Positions 1 through 8,565 of a DNA stretch of 64,000 nucleotides are shown here, piece after piece. Below the pieces are notes generated by a model, which was not told the origin of the DNA, ran no database searches, and saw only the letters and a program-made list of their open reading frames with translations. Source of the stretch: Nonomuraea turkmeniaca (GTDB lineage: Bacteria; Actinomycetota; Actinomycetes; Streptosporangiales; Streptosporangiaceae); NCBI RefSeq assembly GCF_005889735.1, contig NZ_VCKY01000008.1:31528-95527 (forward strand), in the 5' to 3' direction. A program made the translations under genes and the position numbers. Positions within the stretch are counted from its first letter, which is position 1; the number at the start of each line of letters is the position of its first letter.

Positions 1-1
1 C

Positions 2-1612
2 CGCAGCCTGGTCAAGAACGTACGCGACCTGTCGCCCGAGATGACCACGCAGCTCAACGCGCTGAACGGGGAGCTCGGCCAGCTCGCCGACCTACGCAAG
101 GACGTGGACGGCGCGACCGTCGCGCCGCTCGACGTGATCGGCGGCTACAGCCAGATCGTGGACGCGTCCTTCCGCATGTACGACGCCATGGTCCTGGTGC
201 CCGACATGGCGCTCTACCGGCAGGCCAAGGCCATCACCATGCTGGGCGAGGCCAAGGACCTGCTGTCCAGGGAACGGGCGATGATCGCCGTGGTGCTGGG
301 CAAGGGCCAGGTGGAGCCCAGGGACCGGGAGGCGTTCACGGGGATGGTCGCCACCAGGCGGCTGCTGTTCTCGCAGGCGCTCTCGCATCTGGACGCCGAC
401 CTGCGGGGGCCGTACGAGACGTTGTCCGCCTCGCCCGTCTACCAGGAGTTCCTGAAGGCAGAGGACGCCATCAGAGGGCTGGCGGCCACCAACGGCCTGC
501 CCGCGACGGCCGCCACCTGGCCCATCGACGGCGAGAACCTGTGGCGGGCGGTCGAGCGCAGCCAGGCCGCGGCCGTGACCGGCATCACGCAGCGGGTCAC
601 CCCGGCGGCCATCGGCATGCTCGTCAAGATCGGCGTGGCGGGCGGCGTGGGCCTCGTCGCCGTCATCGCCTCGATCATTCTCTCACTCCGCTTCCGCAAG
701 CGCCTGGTGAGCGAGCTGGCCGGGCTCCGCGACGCCGCCACCGAACTGGCCGAGGTACGGCTGCCGGGGCTGGTCAAGCGGCTGCGGACGAACACGGCCA
801 CGCCCACGCCCGCCGAGATCGCGCCGCTGGAGGTCAGGACGCACAGCGCCGAGGTGGACGACATCGTCGAGGCGTTCAACCGCGTGCAGTCCACGGCCGT
901 GGCGGCCGCGGTGGACCAGGCCAGGCTGCGGCACGGCGTCAGCCAGGTCTTCGTCAACCTGGCCAGGCGCAACCAGTCGCTGCTGCACCGGCAGCTGCTC
1001 CAGCTCGACACCATGGAGCGGGCGGCCGAGCAGCCGGAGATGCTGGCGGACCTCTTCAAGCTGGACCACCTCACCACCCGCATGCGGCGGCACGCCGAGA
1101 GCCTGATCATCCTGTCCGGCCACGCCCCGGGGCGCGGCTGGCGCAACCCGGTGCCCGTCCACAACGTGTTGCGCGCCGCGGCGGCCGAGGTGGAGGAGTA
1201 CGAGCGGGTCGAGGTGCTCCAGACGCCGCCGGTCGCGCTGCTCGGCTCGGTGGTCACGGACGTGGCCCACCTGATGGCGGAGCTGATCGAGAACGCCACG
1301 TTGTTCTCGCCGCCCCAGACCAGGGTGGACGTGCGGAGCACGGCGACCCCGCACGGCCTGATGGTGGAGGTGGAGGACCGGGGGCTCGGCCTGCCCCGCG
1401 TCGAGCTCGACGAGCTGAACGACCGGTTGACGAACACCCCCGAGTTCGACCTCGCGCAGAGCGACCGGCTCGGCCTGTTCGTCGTCAGCAGGCTGGCCGC
1501 CAGGCACGACATCAAGGTCACCCTGACGCCCTCGCCGTACGGCGGCCTGACCGCGATGGTGGCCCTGCCCGCCTCGCTACTGGCCGACCAGCCGGTCATG
1601 AGCGGGCGGTAG
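2..1612 (+). CDS. NIT-domain sensor histidine kinase, 5' truncated by the window edge
   Basis: The frame is open from base 2, so the N-terminus lies outside the window. What remains is the end of an extracytoplasmic nitrate/nitrite-sensing (NIT)-type helical domain, a membrane segment at about 610-690 (GVGLVAVIASIILSL), a HAMP-like linker and a histidine kinase-type ATPase. The motifs LDHLTTRMRRHAESL, AELIENATLFSPP (N box), VEDRGLGLP and SDRLGLFVVSRLAARH are plain. It closely resembles the two CvnA-type kinases at 56903-59077 and 60846-63224. Unlike them it stops right after the ATPase domain, has no Pro/Arg-rich tail, and has no roadblock or DUF742 gene downstream. It overlaps the convergent Nudix gene by 36 bp. 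Confidence 0.9.
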   Translation, partial: RSLVKNVRDLSPEMTTQLNALNGELGQLADLRKDVDGATVAPLDVIGGYSQIVDASFRMYDAMVLVPDMALYRQAKAITMLGEAKDLLSRERAMIAVVLGKGQVEPRDREAFTGMVATRRLLFSQALSHLDADLRGPYETLSASPVYQEFLKAEDAIRGLAATNGLPATAATWPIDGENLWRAVERSQAAAVTGITQRVTPAAIGMLVKIGVAGGVGLVAVIASIILSLRFRKRLVSELAGLRDAATELAEVRLPGLVKRLRTNTATPTPAEIAPLEVRTHSAEVDDIVEAFNRVQSTAVAAAVDQARLRHGVSQVFVNLARRNQSLLHRQLLQLDTMERAAEQPEMLADLFKLDHLTTRMRRHAESLIILSGHAPGRGWRNPVPVHNVLRAAAAEVEEYERVEVLQTPPVALLGSVVTDVAHLMAELIENATLFSPPQTRVDVRSTATPHGLMVEVEDRGLGLPRVELDELNDRLTNTPEFDLAQSDRLGLFVVSRLAARHDIKVTLTPSPYGGLTAMVALPASLLADQPVMSGR

Positions 1613-2053
1613 GTACGACACCGCACCGGACTCCCGTGCGGCGGTCGCCGCCAGCAGCCGCCGGAGCGCGTGGCTCGACAACAGCCGCTCGGCCTCTTCG
1701 AGAGTGAAGAAGCCGTAGTCGTCCAGTTCCTCGGCCTGCAGCGTGATCGGCGTGTCCGAGCCGACCTCGCCGCAGTCGAACATGAAGTTCACCAGCGGAT
1801 ACGGCACGTCCGGCAGATTGTCCACCCAGGCCACGGTCAGCAGCCTGCCCACCTCCACCTCGAGACCGACCTCCTCGGCGACCTCCCTGGCGCACGCCTG
1901 CGCGGGATGCTCGCCCGCGTCGATGATGCCGCCGGGGAAGTTCCAGTGCTCGCGATAGTTGGGATCGACCAGCAGGACCCGGCCGCGCTCGTCCGTGATG
2001 TACGCCGCCGCCCCCGTGACCACCCGATTGACCGTGGCCCAGAAATCATTCAC
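1577..2053 (-). CDS. Nudix hydrolase
   Basis: 158 aa. The Nudix box is intact (G-x5-E-x7-REVAEEVG, from GGIIDAGE onward), so it should bind Mg2+ and hydrolyse a nucleoside-diphosphate-linked substrate; the substrate cannot be read from the sequence. The start is GTG at 2053. It is the last gene of a reverse run (zinc ribbon, MBL hydrolase, beta-propeller, Nudix), 7 bp after the propeller gene. Its 3' end overlaps the convergent kinase gene by 36 bp. Confidence 0.9.
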   Translation of the reverse strand: MNDFWATVNRVVTGAAAYITDERGRVLLVDPNYREHWNFPGGIIDAGEHPAQACAREVAEEVGLEVEVGRLLTVAWVDNLPDVPYPLVNFMFDCGEVGSDTPITLQAEELDDYGFFTLEEAERLLSSHALRRLLAATAARESGAVSYLPPAHDRLVGQ

Positions 2054-2060
2054 ACCGGCA

Positions 2061-2918
2061 CTATGGCAGAACTTGGAGCAGCGCCTGGTTCTTGGCCTTG
2101 GCCGGCTCCTCGATCCGCTGGAGCTCCGCGCCCGCGCGGTCGAGCACGACCAGGGTGTTGTGCTCGGTGCCGGCCACCCGCACCACCATCCGGCCGTCCG
2201 GCAGGTAGAGCGCGCCGATCAGCCGGCCCTTGACCTTCGGCGTACGCCTCTTGCCGGTGGCCGTGTCCACGACGACCGGCTTGAACCGGGACGGCCAGCT
2301 GCCGTCCCCGAGTGTGTCCGCGTTCCGCGGCACCTCCACGATGGCGTGGCGGCCGTCCGGCGACATGCTCTGCACGTGGGTGATGAGGCTGACGCCTTTG
2401 GCCTGGGCGGACTTGCCGGTCTTGACGTTGAGCCGGTAGAGGGCGTCGGCCTCGCCGGTGTAGCCGGCGACGTACCGGCCGTCCGCCGACCAGGCCAGGT
2501 GGCAGACGCCCCTCGACCTGCCGAGCCGGCGCGGGGCGGCGGTGGCGTCGGCCTTGACGGCCATGATCGTGTCGCCCTGCGGGTACGCCACCTCCGTCGA
2601 GTCGGCGGACCAGACCGGAGTGAGACATGGCGTGCCGCCCTGGAGGCCGCTCACCATCGTGGTGGTCCTGCCGCCCTGCCTGATCTGCAGCCGGCCGTCC
2701 GACGTCAACCAGGCCGCCTTCCGCCCGTCGGGCGAGGCGGCGAACTGCGGCAGGTCGCCCGTCTTGGCCAGCGTGCTCCACTCGCCGCCCTGGTAGCGGC
2801 TGAGCTGGTTATTGGAACCGGCATATATCGCCGCACCCGACAATTCAGGCGCGGCGGAGGCCGACGCCGCCGTAGGAGCCAGCACGACGACGGCGGCGGC
2901 CAGTACGCATGTCTTCAT
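2061..2918 (-). CDS. secreted TolB/WD40-like beta-propeller protein
   Basis: 285 aa with an N-terminal signal peptide (MKTCVLAAAVVVLAPTAASA), no lipobox and no further membrane segment. The mature part has repeated propeller blades with motifs such as FAASPDGRKAAWLTSDG, PVWSADSTEVAYPQGD, LAWSADGRYVAGYTG and SMSPDGRHAIVE, which are typical of PD40/TolB repeats. I see no catalytic motif, so a binding or scaffold role outside the membrane is the likely reading (inference). It lies between the MBL hydrolase (24 bp upstream) and the Nudix gene (7 bp downstream), probably in one transcript. Confidence 0.8.
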   Translation of the reverse strand: MKTCVLAAAVVVLAPTAASASAAPELSGAAIYAGSNNQLSRYQGGEWSTLAKTGDLPQFAASPDGRKAAWLTSDGRLQIRQGGRTTTMVSGLQGGTPCLTPVWSADSTEVAYPQGDTIMAVKADATAAPRRLGRSRGVCHLAWSADGRYVAGYTGEADALYRLNVKTGKSAQAKGVSLITHVQSMSPDGRHAIVEVPRNADTLGDGSWPSRFKPVVVDTATGKRRTPKVKGRLIGALYLPDGRMVVRVAGTEHNTLVVLDRAGAELQRIEEPAKAKNQALLQVLP

Positions 2919-2942
2919 ACGACGTCATGTTGCCCGACCCGC

Positions 2943-3686
2943 TCAAAGACGCAGGAAAGGCTCGCTGAAGTGGGCGGTGGCGAGAATCGCGTGCTCGGCC
3001 CTGAGCGTGGCGAGCATCTCCGCACGGATACGAGCGGCCGCTTCCTGGTCGTCGTCGTACAGGTAACGCACGCCGGGGTCGTCGAGCTGAACGGGATGCA
3101 GGACGAGGTCGCCGGTCATGGCCACGTCACCGGCCCGCACGATCTGGTGGCCCGGCGTGTGACCGGCCGTGAGGTGCACGTGGATCCCGGGCGCGACCTC
3201 GGCCTGGCCCTCGACGACGTGCAGCTGCCCCTTGATCGGGTCGAGCAGCCGGTCGAGCACGGGGCCTTTCGCGGCGTCCAGCTCGGCCTGCTGGAGCACG
3301 TAACGCGCGTTCTCGAACGCCGGAGTGCCGTCGTCGGTGACCACGCCGCCGGCGTGGTCGCTGTGCAGGTGGGTGAGGACGACGGTGTCGATGTCGGCGG
3401 GCGTGACGCCGGCCGCGGCCAGCTCACCGGCCAGGGTTCCAGGAACCGGCGCCCAGCTGGACGCCGGGGAATCGGCGCCGCCGATGCCGGTGTCGACCAA
3501 GGTGATGCGGCCTGCCGCCGAACGCAGCAGATAGCAGTGGAAGTGCAGGACCCACGGCTCGTCCCGGAGCCTCGAACCGGGGAACATCTCGGCGAGCGGG
3601 CGGCGGATCGCCGTCCCCATCGGCCCCACGGCGTCGCAGAGCGGTGTCACCTCGACGCCGGACACGTTTATCGGTTGATGCGGCAC
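2943..3686 (-). CDS. MBL-fold metallo-hydrolase
   Basis: 247 aa starting with GTG. The metal-binding signature THLHSDHAGG is intact, followed by the third histidine in TAGHTPGH, the bridging Asp in MTGDLVL and a C-terminal His in LATAHF. It therefore looks like an active binuclear zinc hydrolase of the lactonase/glyoxalase-like branch; the substrate is unknown. No signal peptide, so cytoplasmic. It starts 10 bp after the stop of the small zinc-ribbon gene, which suggests co-transcription and perhaps translational coupling. Confidence 0.88.
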   Translation of the reverse strand: MPHQPINVSGVEVTPLCDAVGPMGTAIRRPLAEMFPGSRLRDEPWVLHFHCYLLRSAAGRITLVDTGIGGADSPASSWAPVPGTLAGELAAAGVTPADIDTVVLTHLHSDHAGGVVTDDGTPAFENARYVLQQAELDAAKGPVLDRLLDPIKGQLHVVEGQAEVAPGIHVHLTAGHTPGHQIVRAGDVAMTGDLVLHPVQLDDPGVRYLYDDDQEAAARIRAEMLATLRAEHAILATAHFSEPFLRL

Positions 3687-3696
3687 GCGCCCCAGA

Positions 3697-3840
3697 TTAG
3701 GCGGCGATGGGGTGGCGCGGAACGTACTCGTTCTCGAGGTCGGCGGCGTAGACGGCGCGGCAGCAGTTCGCGCACCGGTACATGATCGGGCCCTCGTCGA
3801 GCTCGTGGTGGCACCGCGGGCAGTGGTTGATGGTCTTCAT
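3697..3840 (-). CDS. 47-aa zinc-ribbon protein
   Basis: A small reverse-strand gene with an ATG at 3840, a strong Shine-Dalgarno run (GGGGGAG) 4-5 nt upstream and a TAA stop at 3697-3699. The protein begins MKTINHCPRCHHELDEG and continues MYRCANCCRAVYAADLENEY. The C-x2-C and C-x2-C(C) pairs are 12 residues apart, a typical zinc ribbon. It is the first gene of the reverse operon that leads into the MBL hydrolase. No specific family was recognised. A structural zinc, or a partner or chaperone role for a neighbour, is only inference. Confidence 0.72.
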   Translation of the reverse strand: MKTINHCPRCHHELDEGPIMYRCANCCRAVYAADLENEYVPRHPIAA

Positions 3841-4236
3841 GATGCTCCCCCAAGGAGTGCTGTTGGTCTTATGGAACCCTCACCGAGTTGCAGGGGTCCT
3901 GCATGTCGCTTGACACACGATGACGCTGCTCTGGAGGGGGCTCGGTGCCCTTCGATACACCGGCCGCGGTAATTTTCCTCGCAGTACGGCGTTGAGAAGA
4001 ACATTGTCACGCGGCGTGTCCCGCGCTTGTGCGCGAAGACCCGAGAATCGCCCGGGAATAGCCCAAGAGGGCTAGGCGTTTACTGGGTCAGATCGTGTGG
4101 TATGTTCCCACCAGCGTTGAGCTACGGCTCCGCTGATCTTCGATCTCAGCCCCGCTCCTCGGTTCGAGGGCCCGGCTTTCTTCATCACTCGCCGACCTTC
4201 GTGGGTTCGGCGCGTTCTCCCCCAGAGGGGTTCACC
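3841..4236. promoter_or_regulatory. divergent control region between the zinc-ribbon operon and rho
   Basis: This 396-bp gap carries no convincing gene. It should hold the promoter of the reverse zinc-ribbon operon near its left end and the promoter and leader of rho on the right. A TTGACA box lies near 3910 but no matching -10 box was found at normal spacing. The rho leader, about 125 nt, is rich in C and U stretches, which could serve as Rho loading sites for autoregulation (inference from known rho autogenous control). Confidence 0.4.
4079..4106 (+). promoter_or_regulatory. likely rho promoter
   Basis: TTTACT at 4079-4084 and TATGTT at 4101-4106 are separated by 16 nt, matching a housekeeping sigma promoter in both hexamers and spacing. 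Transcription would start near 4113, giving a leader of about 125 nt before the chosen rho start. Confidence 0.4.
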
Positions 4237-5349
4237 ATGTCTGTACAAACCATTCCTGAACAGCGCACGGCCGCGGCCATGCGGCAGGTGATCGGTCTCC
4301 TGGACGTACGCGACAACTCCGCGTTCATCCGGGCCGGGCACCTGCCGGGGCCGGGCGACGTGCGCGTGCCGCCCGACAAGATCAAGCGGTTCGACCTGCG
4401 GCCCGGCGACCACGTGGTCGCCACCTTCGCCGGCAACAGGCTCGCCGACGTCGAGTCCGTCAACGGCGCCACGCGGTGGCGCGAGCGGCCCGGCTTCGCC
4501 GACCTGACGCCCGTGCATCCGACCGAGCGGCTCGTCATCGAGACCGAGTCGCTCAGCACACGCGTCATCGATTTGATCGCACCCATCGGCAAGGGACAGC
4601 GCGGCCTCATCGTCGCGCCGCCCAAAGCCGGCAAGACCATGGTCCTGCAGGCCCTGGCCGCCGGGATCGCCCGCAACCACCCCGAGGTGCATCTCATGAT
4701 CGTGCTCGTGGGCGAGCGGCCCGAGGAGGTCACCGAGATGCGGGCCACCCTCGCGGGCGAGGTCTTCTCCTCGACCTTCGACCACCCCGACCGCGACCAC
4801 GCCGCCGTCGCCGAGCTTGCCGTCGAACGCGCCAAGCGACTCGTCGAGTCCGGGCGGGACGTGGTGGTGCTGCTCGACTCGCTGACGCGGCTGGGGCGGG
4901 CCTACAACAACCTGGCGCCCAGCGGCGGCCGGGTGCTCACCGGCGGCATCGACGCCCGCGCGCTCTACCCGCCCAAGCGCTTCTTCGGCGCCGCCCGCAA
5001 CGTCGAGGGCGGTGGCTCGCTCACCATCCTCGCCACCGCGCTCGTGGACACGGGGTCGCGGATGGACAACAACCTGTACGAGGAGTTCAAGGGCACGGGC
5101 AACATGGAGCTGCACCTCACCCGCGAGCTCGCCGAGCGGCGGCTGTTCCCGGCCGTGGACCTGGAGGCCTCGGGGACGCGTCGGGATGAGATGCTGCTGC
5201 ACCCGGAGGAGCAGAAGGTCGTCTGGCGGTTGCGGCGGATGCTCGTCGGGCTGGAGAAGCAGCAAGGACTCCAGGTCCTCGTCGACAAGCTCCGCTCCAC
5301 TTCCTCCAACGCCGCCTTCCTCCTCGAAGCGGCCGCCACCACCGCCTGA
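4237..5349 (+). CDS. rho: transcription termination factor Rho, short form
   Basis: 370 aa from the ATG at 4237, which has a GAGGGG ribosome binding site 6 nt upstream; the frame is open further up but the extra residues look non-coding. It has the cold-shock-like RNA-binding domain (LPGPGDVRVPPDKIKRFDLR), the Walker A motif APPKAGKT, Walker B and Q-loop (VVLLDSLTRLGRAYN) and the R-loop (FKGTGNMELHL), so the hexameric helicase core is complete. It lacks the N-terminal helical domain and the long Arg/Asp-rich insertion normal in actinobacterial Rho (often above 600 aa), and is shorter than E. coli Rho (419 aa). It may be a second, compact Rho beside a full-length copy elsewhere. Confidence 0.9.
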   Translation: MSVQTIPEQRTAAAMRQVIGLLDVRDNSAFIRAGHLPGPGDVRVPPDKIKRFDLRPGDHVVATFAGNRLADVESVNGATRWRERPGFADLTPVHPTERLVIETESLSTRVIDLIAPIGKGQRGLIVAPPKAGKTMVLQALAAGIARNHPEVHLMIVLVGERPEEVTEMRATLAGEVFSSTFDHPDRDHAAVAELAVERAKRLVESGRDVVVLLDSLTRLGRAYNNLAPSGGRVLTGGIDARALYPPKRFFGAARNVEGGGSLTILATALVDTGSRMDNNLYEEFKGTGNMELHLTRELAERRLFPAVDLEASGTRRDEMLLHPEEQKVVWRLRRMLVGLEKQQGLQVLVDKLRSTSSNAAFLLEAAATTA

Positions 5350-5502
5350 CCATCGGCCCACGCGCCGTCGCCAGGGCGAGCCCCGCACCACGGGCCGTCT
5401 GGCCACCGCCTCGCAGCCCCCACACCGGCAGGCCGATGGAGCCCGCCAGGCCGCCCGGCACCCGGCGGGTGGACGGTGGGGTGGTGCACGAGAATGGGGC
5501 GC

Positions 5503-6537
5503 ATGTTGGCTGACATCGTCGAATACCTGGTCTGCCCCGTATGCCGCGCCGACGTGCGGCTGGAGGAGCGGGCGGTGCGGTGTGCCAACGGGCACGCGTT
5601 CGACGTGGCCAAGCAGGGATACGTCAGCCTCCTCGTCGGCTCCAGGCCACCAGGCACGGCCGACAGCGCGGCGATGGTGGCCGCCAGGGCCGATTTCCTC
5701 GACGCCGGCCACTATGCCCCCCTTGCCACCGCCGTGGCCGAGAGCGTGCGGGCGCACACATCGGGGCAGAACGCTCCACTAGAACATGAGTCGTCCACCG
5801 AAACGAATGACGGCAGCGGGCTGAGGGCGTACCGTGGGGCGGGAATGGAGGCCGGTTACGGCGTGGGACCAGCAGGAGGTCCTGTGTCAGACCGGGACTA
5901 CGTCGAGGGTCGCCGCGCGGAGGGCAGGACCGCACCGGTGATCGTCGACGCCGGCACGGGAACCGGGCATTATCTGGCGACCGTGCTCAATGCCGTGAGC
6001 GATGGCATCGGGATGGCATTCGATGTGTCGAAGCACGCTGTACGCCGGGCGGCGCGGGTGCATCCGAGGGCGGGAGCCTTCGTGGCCGACGTGTGGCGGC
6101 CGCTTCCCATCCGAGATGGGGTGGCCGACGTGGTGATCGACGTTTTCGCGCCCAGGAACGGGCCCGAGTTCAGGAGGATCCTGCGGCCGGACGGCGCTGT
6201 GGTGCTCGTCACGCCCGCGCGGACACACCTGAGTCCGCTCGTCGAAAGGCTGGGGCTGCTCTCCGTGGACGAGGAGAAGGAGCGCAGGGTCGCGCGCAGC
6301 ATGGAGGGCTTCGCGGAGACCGGCCGGCGCTCGATCGAGTTCGACATGGAGCTGGGTCCGGGCGACATCGCCCAGGTCATCGGGATGGGCCCGAGCGCCT
6401 GGCACACCGACGCGCCCGACCTTGAAAAGCGCATCGAGGGATATGTCTCCCGAAATGTCACAGAAAAAGTAGTAACGCGCGCGGCGTTTCATCTGTCTAT
6501 CTTCGAGCCCGCACCCCGCTCAAGACCTGTTCCTTGA
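5503..6537 (+). CDS. rlmA: RlmA-type 23S rRNA (guanine-N1) methyltransferase
   Basis: 344 aa from the ATG at 5503; an in-frame ATG at 5494 is also possible. The N-terminal zinc finger (LVCPVCRADVRL, then VRCANGHAFDVAKQGYVSLL) matches the RlmA/TlrB family, which methylates G745 or G748 of 23S rRNA; the TlrB branch gives tylosin resistance. The SAM motif is VDAGTGTGHY. A low-complexity stretch of about 60 residues separates the finger and helical part from the Rossmann core, making the protein longer than the usual 270-280 aa, and the DNA there is less GC-rich. Which of the two guanines is modified cannot be told from the sequence. Confidence 0.85.
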   Translation: MLADIVEYLVCPVCRADVRLEERAVRCANGHAFDVAKQGYVSLLVGSRPPGTADSAAMVAARADFLDAGHYAPLATAVAESVRAHTSGQNAPLEHESSTETNDGSGLRAYRGAGMEAGYGVGPAGGPVSDRDYVEGRRAEGRTAPVIVDAGTGTGHYLATVLNAVSDGIGMAFDVSKHAVRRAARVHPRAGAFVADVWRPLPIRDGVADVVIDVFAPRNGPEFRRILRPDGAVVLVTPARTHLSPLVERLGLLSVDEEKERRVARSMEGFAETGRRSIEFDMELGPGDIAQVIGMGPSAWHTDAPDLEKRIEGYVSRNVTEKVVTRAAFHLSIFEPAPRSRPVP

Positions 6538-6681
6538 CGGACATGTGCGACTGGTGTTACTGATGGGGTATTTAGTCCGAAATTCCCCCACATTCCGTGA
6601 GTATTTCCCTGGTGCAGGCGCAATACTGGACGGCATCCCAGGCCGGGAAACGCGGGACGACAACGGGAGGGGGCGCGCGGG

Positions 6682-8448
6682 ATGAAGGCGGAGGAACGCT
6701 GGCAGGCCAGGTTCCAGGCCTCGCGCATGACGCTGCCCTCCTGGGCGCGTCAGGCTCCGAACCGTTCGATCTACCGCTCCAACGCCACGGGGAAGTGGGA
6801 GGTCTACGCCTGGGATCGCGTGATGGGCTCCATCCGGCAGGTGACCGACCGGCCCAAGGGCACCGCGTACGCCGCCATCGACCCCACCGGCCAGTGGATC
6901 TACTGGTTCGCCGACACCGAGGCCGACGAGTTCGGCATGTGGTGGCGTCAGCCGTTCACCGGCGGCCCCGACGAGCCGGCCGCCCCGGGCCTGCCGCCGG
7001 GCCAGCCCGGCGGCATCGCACTGTCCACGACCGGGCTCGCCGCCATCACCCTCGCCAGCGAGGGCATGTTCCGCACTCATCTGGTACGCGAGGGCGAGCC
7101 GTACCAACTGCTCTACGAGCACGCCGAGGCCGCCTGGGTGTGCGATATGTCCCTCGACGGCTCTCTTATTGCGATAAATCACGGTGAATACGGCGATTTC
7201 CGTCACCCGGCGCTCCGCGTCCTCCGCGCCAACGGCGACACGATCAGCGAGCTGTACGACGGCCCCGGCAAGGGCGTGATCGGTCTCCACTTCGCCCCGG
7301 TCCTGGGCGACCGCCGCCTGCTCGCCCTGCACGAGCGCCGCCAGCGCCACGAGCCCCTGGTCTGGGATCCGGTGACCGGCGAGCAGCGCGAGATCTGGCT
7401 GAAGGACTCCGGCGATCTGGACGCCGAGTGGTACGACGACGGCCGCGGCCTGCTGATCCTCCGCGACGACCGGGCCCGCAGCTACCTGCACCGCTACGAC
7501 CTGGCCGGCGGCGGCCTGACCCTCATCGACACGCCGCACGGCGTGATCGACGAGGCGGTGCCCCGGCCCGGCGGCCATGTCGAATACTCCTGGTCCAGCG
7601 CTTCCCGCCCGCCGGTCATCCGCTCCAGCACCGGCCAGGTCGTGGTCAACCCCGGCGGCCCGGCCGCGCCGCCGAGCGTGCCGGTCGAGGACATGGACGT
7701 CGAGGGCGAGGGCGGCCGCATCCACGCGCTGATCTCCAAGCCCGAGACCGGCACCGCGCCGCACCCGGCGGTCTTCCTGCTGCACGGCGGGCCGACGGCA
7801 CACGACCGCGACGCCTTCTCCGCCGAGGTCGCGGCCTGGGTGGACGCGGGCTTCGCCGTGGTGCGGGTCAACTACCGCGGCTCGACCGGCTACGGCTCGG
7901 CCTGGCGCGACGCGCTCCACGGCGACGTGGGGCACATCGAGCTGGCCGACGTGGCCGCCGTACGCCACTGCGTGGTCGAGCGCGGCATCGCCGACCCGGA
8001 CCGGCTGGTGCTGACCGGCTCGGGATGGGGCGGCTACCTCACGTTGCTCGGTCTCGGCACCCAGCCCGAGTTGTGGGCGGCCGGCATCGCGGCGGTCCCG
8101 ATCGCCTGCCACGAGACCGCGTACGAGGACGAGGCCGAGAGCCTGCGCGCCTACCACCGCGCGCTGCTCGGCGGCTCACCCGACGAGCAACCCGAGCGGT
8201 ACGCGGCCAGCTCCCCCATCACGTACGTCGACCAGGTCAAGGCCCCCCTGCTGATCCTCGCGGGCGAGAACGACACACGTTGCCCGCTACGCCAGATCGA
8301 GAAGTACGTCGCCAAGCTCGCCGAGCACGGCCGCGAGCACGAGGTCTACACCTACGACGCCGTCCGCGGCTGGCTCGTGGTGTCCGAGCGAATCGCGCAG
8401 CTCGCGGCGCAGTTGGAATTCGCACGGAAGCACGTAAACTCACACTGA
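6682..8448 (+). CDS. S9 prolyl oligopeptidase-like protein, probable pseudoenzyme
   Basis: 588 aa, ATG preceded by GGGAGGGGG. The N-terminal ~340 residues form a propeller and the C-terminal half an alpha/beta hydrolase of the S9 family (HPAVFLLHGGPTAHDRDAF, RVNYRGSTGYG, TYVDQVKAPLLILAGEND). The family nucleophile motif G-x-S-x-G reads G446-S-G448-W-G, with Gly at the Ser position. The segment that normally reads DAGHG reads D559-A-V-R562-G, so the catalytic His is Arg. The third residue, Asp531 (AGEND), is kept. With two of three triad residues gone, peptidase activity is unlikely; the frame is intact, so a binding or regulatory role is more probable than decay. Confidence 0.82.
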   Translation: MKAEERWQARFQASRMTLPSWARQAPNRSIYRSNATGKWEVYAWDRVMGSIRQVTDRPKGTAYAAIDPTGQWIYWFADTEADEFGMWWRQPFTGGPDEPAAPGLPPGQPGGIALSTTGLAAITLASEGMFRTHLVREGEPYQLLYEHAEAAWVCDMSLDGSLIAINHGEYGDFRHPALRVLRANGDTISELYDGPGKGVIGLHFAPVLGDRRLLALHERRQRHEPLVWDPVTGEQREIWLKDSGDLDAEWYDDGRGLLILRDDRARSYLHRYDLAGGGLTLIDTPHGVIDEAVPRPGGHVEYSWSSASRPPVIRSSTGQVVVNPGGPAAPPSVPVEDMDVEGEGGRIHALISKPETGTAPHPAVFLLHGGPTAHDRDAFSAEVAAWVDAGFAVVRVNYRGSTGYGSAWRDALHGDVGHIELADVAAVRHCVVERGIADPDRLVLTGSGWGGYLTLLGLGTQPELWAAGIAAVPIACHETAYEDEAESLRAYHRALLGGSPDEQPERYAASSPITYVDQVKAPLLILAGENDTRCPLRQIEKYVAKLAEHGREHEVYTYDAVRGWLVVSERIAQLAAQLEFARKHVNSH

Positions 8449-8565
8449 CCTTGACAACCTGTAAAGAGTTCCTGACCAGGCGGACTTGACCGTCGGGCCT
8501 GACCGCTGTCACGATTCGCGCGCACGGCCGCACACCGGGAGGTCCATATCGAGCACCACGCCGCG

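Noticed and set aside
4072..5757. Long open frame on the reverse strand of rho
   Set aside because: It is a high-GC shadow of rho and the rRNA methyltransferase; no domain or ribosome binding site, and low-complexity composition.
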